A stretch of DNA of 27,833 bases from Sperchopsis tessellata (taxonomy: Eukaryota > Arthropoda > Insecta > Coleoptera > Hydrophilidae), in the NCBI GenBank assembly GCA_033557685.1, contig JAWQRN010000609.1, positions 1 through 27,833 of the forward strand. Direction: 5' to 3'. Below, one piece after another: positions 20,465-27,833 of the stretch. A model generated the notes under the pieces. The model was not told the origin of the DNA and searched no databases. It saw nothing but the letters and a program-made list of their open reading frames with translations. A program made the position numbers and the translations under genes. Position 1 is the first letter of the stretch. Each line of letters opens with the position of its first letter.

Positions 20465-21905
20465 CATTGGTCATTCCATTGGTCTTGTTTTTTATCCCTA
20501 TACGACTAAGTATTTTCTCATTCCTGCCTTTCTCCAAACGTTCCCAATAACGATTTGAAAACATCCATCTCTACCACCTCAAGTCATATCTTCTTACCCT
20601 CTTTGTGTAGTAGGTTACTTTTTATCTTTGAATTTTAAATATGATACTTCCTCTATATCACAATTGCTTTACTCTAAATTATGCTGTACAAGCATCCAGT
20701 TGACTTCCGTGCCTGATTCACCCTCCTTCTTATTACTTGGTTGTCACTTCCTATGGAGTCAAATATTACTCCTAGACATGAATATTCGGTACACAATTCA
20801 ATTTCTTCATCATTATCTAGTTCGAAGTTTCATTATTCTGTGTTCATTGGGAATATTTTGACTCTTGAGTATTAAGTTCAAGTTACCAAATCTCATATTC
20901 TTTTTGTAGTTTTCTCGCCATATATTCAATGTCACCTTTACCTTCCGCAATAACAACCTGGTCATCTGCTAATTGGAGAGTATTCAGAAATATATCCCCC
21001 AACTCAATTCCCATCGGTCGACATTTTTGTTTCCACCTTAGCTACGCCTATGCTACGTATATTTTAAAAACCGTCGGTGATATACTATATCCCTGACGAA
21101 GCCCCTTTTCCACATTAAACTTACGAGACAGTTTTACTTCCCAGCTTATTTGTGAGGTTGGTCCATTGTAAAAATTAGAATTGGGTTGATGTTTGTTTCC
21201 TGTAAGGTTTTCCAAAGCTTTCGCACAGGTACAGAATTATATGCTTTCTTCAGGTATATAAATATTAAGTTGATTTCCCAGTTTTTTTTATGATCTGTTT
21301 CAAGCAGAAAGTGTTATCCATACAGAATCTACCTGCTCTAAAACCTTCTTCAATTGTGTCCCTTACAATCCGTCCGTATAGATAGCTAAATGTGCTGGTA
21401 ACAAATATCCCTGCGTAATTTGAGCACTTGGATTTAACTTCTTTTTGTGTCTTGTGGAAATGTGGGCGGTCTTATACTCCTGGTATGGGGTGTCCATTAA
21501 AATACTTATTGAAGAGATCTGAAATAATTACTATCGATGGTTACTATTTCACCTTAGATATACACTTTCTTTGATGCTATCGTACTATATGCAGGCCTGA
21601 ATTCGCAACTGTTCGTAGTGCATTACCCAATATTCTATTGGGATTATTACGATATGTGCTGAGTTTTTGTTCGGAATTTTTAGTTTGTTAATAAATCGCC
21701 TCACTTCTGTTTTTTTTTATATTTCCTGTCCCACATGGTTCTTTCCTACTGTTGCTATTTTCTTTCGTGTTTCTCTTTTAATTTCCAAGTACACCTCTCT
21801 GTCACGTTAATTATTCGTTATTAACCACTCGAGGTAAGCTTTTTTCTTCTGTTCCACCATTTTTTATATATCATCATTCCACCTTAGATTTGTCCTTTTC
21901 TTATA
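20463..21905 (-). pseudogene. LINE ORF2: linker, reverse transcriptase and C-terminal part
   Basis: Reading downward from 21905: WNDDIYKKWWNRRK-like linker sequence and DREVYLEIKRETRKKIA, a lysine/arginine-rich segment normally found between endonuclease and RT. RT blocks follow: YLYGRIVRDTIEEGFRAGR (about 21310-21390), motif A as FIYLKKAYNSVP (21227-21262), motif B as KGLRQGYSISPTVFKIY (about 21055-21105) and motif C as LQLADDQVVIAEGKGD (20958-20969 for LADDQ). After the RT come EYMARKLQKEYEIW, IELCTEY and, near 20540, GRNEKILSRIGI. Motif A has lost its catalytic aspartate (FIYL for FIDL) while the ADD box is intact. Frameshifts and stops occur throughout. The organisation matches the LINE family whose upstream endonuclease is often annotated 'craniofacial development protein 2-like'. 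Confidence 0.8.
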
Positions 21906-23189
21906 TGTAATATACATAATAAATTAAAAGCCGAATTACTGATCAACCATTGACATTAGTTTCAAACAGCCCCCGCCGTAGCAAAAAGCACAACAAAGAT
22001 TTATCATATATTTTTATAATTCTGATGGTTATTTATTCTCTTTTCTTGGTCTTTTGTTGTTAGCTTTAGATTCCATTCTTAGTACTGTAAAGCAACCGTT
22101 ACTATACAGCCTTCTTACCATCCCTCTGAGCCATTGCTTTCGATTTTTAGGTTAATCATTTGGTTATAATGTAAATTTAAGATAATGCGTATGTCTCCAC
22201 TAAAAGTTACACGAATGGAACAAACAAAAAAAACACCTAAATTAAAGTCTGTATCTTTGAATCATCATTAGGTTTATCTAATTCCCTTGGTATAAATACA
22301 AAACCATTTCAGCATATGCTAGTTATATGGTCTGGTAATTTATTGAAATCCATAAACGGGTTTCTCTCGAAAGGGACTTACTGCATATATTCCAATGCAG
22401 CATCATAAATCCAGACCTTCTTTTTAATTACACTTAGCGCGGTATAGAAACAAAGGCCTCCGCATCAATTGACTCTCTCTAGCCATTACATATTTGGCGC
22501 TCCTCCAATTATTACTATCACTTAACTAAATTAAAATCTATAGGCTTCGTTTGAAACCCACACGTTGGACAGGCAAATCCGTTCAGGATTGAATATGAAG
22601 GGAAACCACCAACAGGAGTAATTTTACACACGTTTAGTCAGTCACGCCCAGAGGATAAAACGTATCGTGCGGATTTATAGTTGTGCAATTTATTTGACTG
22701 GGCCCGATGTATATTTTTTTGGCCGTCCGTGTCAGATAACGTCCAGCCGAGCGGATAGGATTAGTTCTCTCTCGCAATGTATCTGATATATATATATATA
22801 TTGGCTTGGGGGCCCAATTGTTTAACGATTTCGATCACCCAGATCGCAGCATGTAAAAGTGAATGTATTGTGTGCGTTACATAATTTTTTCAATGGAAAC
22901 AATACATCACACATTAAGATAAAATGCCGATGTACAGGGATTTATTGACTGTAATTCATATTGATAGGAATTTACGACTTGGCTCATGCTGTTTACTTTC
23001 ACGCTTCCCACTCTCAATTTAGAAGACACGTTATTAATTATCATTTTTATGCTGATATTGCAGTTTTTACTATACAACCTATCGATAGGAAATTTTTCAT
23101 TTTCCGTTTGCAAAACATTACTTTTGAGAAAGAATTAACACCCTATAAAACTGTATTATATAATTAGGCAATGTATGCAGATTTTTTAA
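21906..23189. other. No recognised gene
   Basis: The endonuclease domain of the LINE at 20.5-21.9 kb should begin here on the minus strand, but no endonuclease motif is visible, so that copy is probably 5'-truncated near 21905. A short (TA)n run lies at about 22786-22801. The block 22540-22860 is richer in G+C and CpG and looks like an unidentified repeat. Two overlapping frames at 22907-23167 have no family match. Confidence 0.45.
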
Positions 23190-23590
23190 ATTTTTAATTC
23201 CAGCTAAATCGAGGAAGTCCCTGCCGGGTTTGTTCCCACGAGAGACTCGCTCTACGGTCGTCTGCAGTTCATCTGCTATAGCTAGCCAACCGTAATATTT
23301 ACCTTAATTTTCTGTAATATATCTACTGTGTTATATTGTCCTTCTAGTTATTTATTGCTCCTTATTTTGTATTGTTGTGTCTGTGGGTCTTTAATCGGTC
23401 CATATATTATCCGCAAGATTGTCCGATCGAACCATCTAAGCATCATTTCGTTCGGTTTACTAATAGTCCACGTTTCACTTCCATAAGTGATTATTGAGCA
23501 TGCTACAGGCTATATTTTTAGCTTCGATATTCTTGTGAGTGTTTTGGATTTAAACATGTTCTGCAGTGCAAAGTAGCGTCTACTTCCCGA
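23190..23590 (-). pseudogene. LINE ORF2 C-terminal fragment
   Basis: From 23590 downward: YFALQNMFKSKTLTRISKLKI, a stop, then ITYGSETWTISKPNEMMLR and ILRIIYGPI. This matches the LINE region 'L[KR]SKxLSRxTKxxIYKTxIxPVxxYGSETWTLxxxxExxLxxFERKILRxIYGP'. Lower down, at 23195-23290, GWLAIADELQTTVERVSRG may be the decayed 'RLRWLGHVxRM' part, but this is uncertain. The copy lacks the RT catalytic motifs. It lies about 100 bp downstream, in the minus orientation, of the hammerhead-like motif. Confidence 0.65.
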
Positions 23591-23693
23591 TCTTAGTCTA
23601 TTTTCTTTTTACTTGTTATTTGATGACCTTAATAGACGACTCATGTATTAGGTATAGTAAATTAAATTATTGTTTGTACTTTTATCTACATTT

Positions 23694-23753
23694 ATTTTCG
23701 TTCTAAATGTTGACCGGTTTCGGATAGTCGCCCATCATCAGATCTCTGAAAAT
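23694..23753 (-). ncRNA. Hammerhead-ribozyme-like motif
   Basis: On the minus strand the sequence contains CTGATGA (23735-23741), a 13-nt segment able to form a short stem-loop II (GGG/TCC with one wobble), GAAA (23718-23721) and then CCGGTC. This is the order and spacing of the hammerhead catalytic core, with UC as the cleavage-site dinucleotide (cleavage expected after the complement of 23712). Stem III would be ACCGGT (23713-23718), a perfect palindrome with no loop, so it could pair only between two molecules or between tandem copies. ATTTTC (23748-23753 on the minus strand) can pair with GAAAAT (23694-23699), which may extend stem I. Minimal hammerheads of this kind are known from Penelope-like elements and retrozymes in animals. 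Activity is unproven, and stem I is imperfect near the core. Confidence 0.55.
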
Positions 23754-24659
23754 ACATTCATATTTATCAATTGTTCCATTAAAATCAATTATGCGTTCTA
23801 ATGTGACTCATAATCTAGTTTTCAATTTTAATATCATATCTTACTTTTAGTCAATTAGTTAGTTTTCTGTAAGCGAGAATGCTTATATATCTTTTTTTTT
23901 TGTTTACCAATGATTCGTTAAAATTATAAAGTTTTCCACAATTTTCTATTTAGGGTTAAATGATGTTGACTTATTGTCATTTGAAAAGGTTATCTGATGT
24001 GTATTCCTTGCTCCACATACGTACAGATGCGTGTCTATAAAATCCATTGTCACGTGTATACAGACGTGTGTTTGTAAAATTTAAAGAAAAATGATTTTTA
24101 ATTTGTTATATGTATTTGCTTTCTCACTTTTCTACATTTTTACTATGTTACTTATCATATGTGTCTATTCCATCGTTTGTCACGGACGTAGTGTTCTATC
24201 AGAATCAATTTACTAGTTTGTGTCTACTATTTTTTGCCAATTCAGAATCAAGTTCCTAAGGTCCTGTATACCTCTTTTCATAACTATAACTCAACGGTAC
24301 TCTTATAAGATCTCCCAACATAACCCCACGTTGATTTTCGGAAGAGTCGATCTTACTCTACTTATGGTCATTCACAGGTCCATCCGACTTATACTGATAA
24401 TCTACTTATCCTGATAATAATTTATGTACCTACGGTCGTTTAACTAATTATATCGAAATTACGGTTTAGTTATCTGTTCACTGTCTATTTAAATTCCGAA
24501 ATTCTCATTGTCAACTTGACATAGCTTAGAAACAGGTTGTGCTAAGTCTTTAAATCGCAACATCCGTGTATTGCTTAAAATCCAGTTGAGTAGTCTGAGT
24601 ACTATGCTGAGACATTAAAAAATATTCCAGTAAAGTTTTAATAAGATACAGCGGAAAAA
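23754..24659. other. Non-coding tract flanking the hammerhead-like motif
   Basis: In minus orientation this lies upstream of the ribozyme-like core and may be part of the same non-coding repeat. The block 23980-24100, with repeated GTGTxTATAxAATC-like and ACACGT-like sequence, is compositionally distinct. No reverse transcriptase or GIY-YIG endonuclease of a Penelope-like element was recognised. The frame at 24220-24414 has no family match. Confidence 0.4.
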
Positions 24660-25340
24660 GTAGTCAGGAATCAAATTGATTACATAACTATTAACCAGAG
24701 GTTCCGCAACTGCATAAAATCCGCAATAACCTATCTTGGAGTGGATTTAAACACCGATCACAACACGTTTGTGTATCTTTTAACGTCAAACTTAAAAAGG
24801 TAATAAAACATATCTGAATCTCTGAACAGAAGCTTCGAACAACAGAGCATTGAAAGCCTAAGTGTAAAGGAGGAATGGAAAAATATACGAAACACGTGAT
24901 GTGTAATAATTAAAGAACAAAACACAAAAACATAAAGAGTGTATCACAAATAACATTCTTAATATGATGAACGACAGAAGAATGGTAAAAGGGAGGGATC
25001 AAGAGATGTGTAGCTGAAAATAAGAATACTGCGATGCTATTTTTTTTTTTCGACTCTATTATACGGCGTCGAATCCTGGATAGTGTCAAAAGAAACAGAA
25101 AGGAAACTATAAACCTTTTAGCTATGGACACATCGGCGCATCCTCAAAGTGACTAATGGACTAGTAGACTAATCTCGTGAGAAATGAGGAGGTTCTACGG
25201 AGAATGGGGAAGGAACGGGAAATATTAATTACAGTCAAGGTCTGGAAACTGGAATACCTCTAGCATGTTATGAGGCATAAAGAGAGATACAGAATACTCG
25301 CTAATATCCAGAATGGATACAAAGAAGAAGAAGTACTGTT
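24660..25340 (+). pseudogene. LINE endonuclease end joined to ORF2 C-terminus, RT core missing
   Basis: Frame 24660-24803 reads RNQIDYITINQRFRNCIKSA and GVDLNTDHN, the C-terminal end of an apurinic-type endonuclease; D-H is the catalytic pair of the 'SDHxLL' motif, here TDHN. Linker follows: QSIESLSVKEEWKNIRNT (about 24840-24898) and MMNDRRMVKGRDQEM (about 24963-25007). From about 25040 the sequence is already LLYGVESWIVSKETERKL, the 'YGxExWTL' region beyond the RT. Next come HRRILKV, then ENGEGTGN-type frames with KLEYL and MRHKERYRILANIQNGYKEE at the end. The approximately 250-residue RT core is absent, and the break falls at a run of T (25039-25050). It is probably the same LINE family as the minus-strand copy at 20.5-21.9 kb. 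Confidence 0.75.
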
Positions 25341-26959
25341 TTCAATGAAGGAAATTTAAGTATTTTAAAGATATCTCAGTTTTGGAGGAGGCGTATTTCT
25401 GTTGTTTCAATCGTCAAACATGTGAGCTATTAATTGAGTATTATTATGATAATTTGGAGCATAGCAACGCGACTTTTTTACTTTTATTTATGGTTTATTG
25501 CAAAGTAATGTTAATTTTTAATGTTTTTATTGATGTTCAACGATCAATAAAAACATTAAAAATTGTAATTATTATGAAGCAATTACATTTATTATTGACG
25601 TCATCGGTAGTCTTCATATTCAAATGAGAAATGTCAGAGACGACTTTGGCACATTTATTTCACGATAACAAATCACTACATAGCCTGCATATAGATTCCT
25701 TCTTGAGGTTTGTGAAACACATAACTAACTGTACTAGAAGATCCTTAGTGAGATTATGCATCTCGTTCGGAAATAACATATACCTCTCCCAGATTTCTTG
25801 AGATATAACATAAGACAAGCAATTTAATTTAAAGTATACTTTTATAAATGAAAACTGATAGAATACGTTATTTGATTAATTGTTTCTAAGAAACACAACG
25901 TAGGAATATGTAAAATTAAATTCTGCAAGTACATAAGCACGTATAAAGTATATTATTTTTAGATTTTAATTCACCTCGCTTAATATATAAATAAAGCGTG
26001 TATTCGTTTCGTCAAGGTCTCCACTTGCACATACACAGGTACACATTACAAATAAAATACCCAATAACTGTGAAATCCTTTTCATTAACCTGTGATCTCC
26101 GGTATATTAATCACGAATAATCGTGACCAGGTTGCCATTTCCAAATGTTATAATAATGCGAATTAAATCATTTGATAATTATATTGTACACATGCAACTA
26201 CACGGTCGAAGACAATTAACACTGAGCGGCTGTAACAATAGGCTGGTAATTCAATATTTAGTTACAAAAAAATGTAGTGATTTAAATATAGTTATCCGCT
26301 CGCTTACCACCACTTCGGAAACGATAATTTGTAAAACGTTTATTACTTACAACGATACTACCATTAAATGATCGCTCCCGCAGGCTAATGCAATTAACAC
26401 GGCAAACTTTATCGATGTAAACGGGCACAATTAATTGTCGTTTCTTATATATTACAACGTTTATTTCATTATAAAACTTTAAACATTATTTATGGAGTTA
26501 TTTTCTGCAGTTTTTTGTTTTTGTTTGATATTAATAAATTGACTCTGCTAGATAAGCACACAGAAGAAAACTTGTGAGTGACGACGCTCCACAGACCAAT
26601 AAACTCGATAAATTAATAGGATGATATTCAGCATTAAGGTTTATTTCAACCCTATTATATCATAATCTTCATATTTCGATAATTTTATATGGTAGAGGTC
26701 TCCTCAAGTTTTCCACTGAACCCTGTTGCTATATATTATTTTACAAGTACAAACCACGAGTCTTCTTATTCTCCTAATGTAGTATGTACTGTACACAAAG
26801 CCTCACCAACGATGATCATCGCTTCATGCTCAAAAAACGCTCTACAGGTCGTGCATCTCTGCGGGCTCTAGAAGCTATTCCCAACATGAGTTGTTCGAAG
26901 CGTTTGGGTAGAGAAATATTTAAACAAAAATACAGACATAAGTTATTATAGGCACGAAA
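25341..26959. other. Non-coding tract with a perfect hairpin
   Basis: It contains the 22-bp inverted repeat at 25513-25564. No transposon protein was recognised. The segment 25960-26480 is of mixed composition, with several TAATTA/CAATTA cores and no transposon-like frame; it is the best candidate in the window for unique, possibly regulatory, host sequence, but that is only an impression. Frames at 26123-26371 and 26689-26871 have no family match. Confidence 0.4.
25513..25564. repeat. 22-bp perfect inverted repeat, 8-nt loop
   Basis: The arms at 25513-25534 (AATTTTTAATG...TTGAT) and 25543-25564 (ATCAATA...AAAATT) are exact reverse complements, separated by GTTCAACG. Beyond the arms there is weak, interrupted complementarity (an ATTGC on each side). 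It may be the centre of a foldback or MITE-type element, or a long hairpin RNA if transcribed. Confidence 0.9.
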
Positions 26960-27833
26960 TCTAATGTTTTTTTAGAGACGAGACTTATCGGGGCGCCCGT
27001 TGTTTCTAATAAGTTAAACTGTTTGCAAGGCGAATTTAGTTCATCTAGATCAGTGATATCTGATTATCTCCATGAAGTCAAACGGGAAAGGACCTTTGAA
27101 CAGTGCCGCAGGAGAGAAGAACTTTATAAAACCGCCAAGAAGAACCTAAGACAGGCGATATTCCGAGCCAAGAGAGAAGTGTGGTCGAACCTTTGCAAAA
27201 CCAGAACGTGTGGTGTGAGGCCTATAAAATTGTAGTAAAGAGATTTCGAGCTACGCCCCCACCACGGTTACCAATGGAAAGAGTAAGGGAATTGGTGGAC
27301 ATTATTTTCCTGGCTCATTACACATTTGATTGGGGGCAACCACGCGTCGAAGAGGTTCCTCTATTCACGGAGGAGGAGCTCAGGGCGGCAAGTAGGAGGA
27401 TAAAGTGCGGGGGAACACCGGAACCAGACGGAGTACCACCGGGAATTGTCAAAATATTAACTGAGGAGAAATCGAAATTTGTGCTTCGTGTTATGAACAG
27501 GATCCTGAAGACTGGGATCTTCCCAGAAAGGTGGAAGCGGGCTAGATTGGTGCTCATGAGAAAGGGTGGCATATTTTTGTCGGAACCGTCATCGTTTAGA
27601 CCGCTGTGTTTACTTGACGCGGTAGGGAAACTGTTGGAACAGCTTATTCTAATAAGGCTAAAGGGCGAAATTAAAGGTGCAGTGGATTCTCTGACAGGCA
27701 ATATGGGTTTAGAAACGGACGATTTACGCCGTCAAGGTGGTCCTGAAAATTGCAAGTGAAGCTAAGAAGGGCACAAGGAGAACCAGGAGAATGTGCGTAC
27801 TAGTGACGTTAGACGTCAAGAATGCGTTCAACT
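26960..27833 (+). pseudogene. R1-like LINE reverse transcriptase, cut by window edge
   Basis: A basic linker (RRREELYKTAKKNLRQAIFR, then AKREVW; 27023-27190) leads, after a frameshift at about 27190-27220, into a 192-codon frame (to 27759). This frame contains YKIVVKRF, FTEEELRAASRRIKCGGTPE, PDGVPPGIVK, MNRILKTGIFPERWKRARLV and PSSFRPLCLLDAVGKLLEQL. They are the RT fingers motifs of R1/jockey-type LINEs ('G.APGPDGIP...PxxWKxxxxVLixK...SyRPIxLLxxxGKxxE'). After small indels near 27699 and 27730 the frame moves through QYGFRNGRFT to TLDVKNAFN, motif A with its catalytic aspartate, at the window end. 'LDVKNAFN' is typical of the R1 clade. Only three frame breaks occur in about 800 bp, so this copy is among the youngest here. 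Normal R1 elements insert in 28S rDNA; no rDNA is visible. Confidence 0.8.

Noticed and set aside
27318..27701. 127-codon minus-strand open frame
   Set aside because: It is the antisense shadow of the R1-like RT, whose plus-strand frame has clear RT motifs.

Overview
This window looks like AT-rich nuclear DNA from an arthropod, most likely an insect; a beetle or a bug is plausible, but the order cannot be fixed from here. The grounds are one spliced exon of an animal gene and a dense layer of decayed transposons of types common in insects: several LINE clades, BEL/Pao, piggyBac, Tc1 and a mariner relative with DD41D-like spacing. I see no bacterial-type operon, no CRISPR array, no rRNA and no convincing tRNA.

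The only host coding sequence I can support is a 188-bp exon (18370-18557, +). It encodes the second half of a calponin-homology domain of the MICAL-like (MICALL) type and is bounded by a good 3' and a good 5' splice site. No flanking exon of this gene was recognised, so most or all of the window may be intron of that gene, with more than 18 kb upstream and more than 9 kb downstream.

Layout. 1-4.7 kb: mostly featureless AT-rich DNA with two LINE scraps (1095-1289 and 2324-2475, the latter with a YADD box). 4.7-6.9 kb: a possible helix-turn-helix transposase scrap (-), a LINE reverse-transcriptase fragment (+) and the C-terminal end of another LINE (+). 7.8-8.6 kb: N-terminal part of a piggyBac-like transposase (-). 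9.2 kb: a TATA box followed by a perfect splice donor. 10.95-13.04 kb: a BEL/Pao retrotransposon (-) with gag, protease, integrase zinc-binding segment and integrase C-terminus, but with RT/RNase H and the integrase core removed. 14-15 kb: two pairs of short direct repeats. 15.5-17.6 kb: a jockey-like LINE tail (-), a small RT fragment (+) and a Tc1 DD34E transposase pseudogene (-). 18.4 kb: the MICALL exon, followed 82 bp later by a complete but dead mariner-type element (18640-19870). 20.3-21.9 kb: an AT microsatellite and a LINE linker/RT pseudogene (-). 23.4-23.75 kb: a LINE C-terminal scrap (-) and a hammerhead-ribozyme-like motif (-). 24.66-25.34 kb: a LINE joining endonuclease end to C-terminal end without the RT core (+). 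25.5 kb: a perfect 22-bp hairpin. 27.0 kb to the edge: an R1-like LINE RT (+) that runs out of the window.

The transposon fragments do not work together; they are independent insertions at different stages of decay. The R1-like copy at the right edge and the mariner-type element look least eroded; the scraps at 1-5 kb look oldest. The most interesting item is the hammerhead-like motif at 23712-23741.
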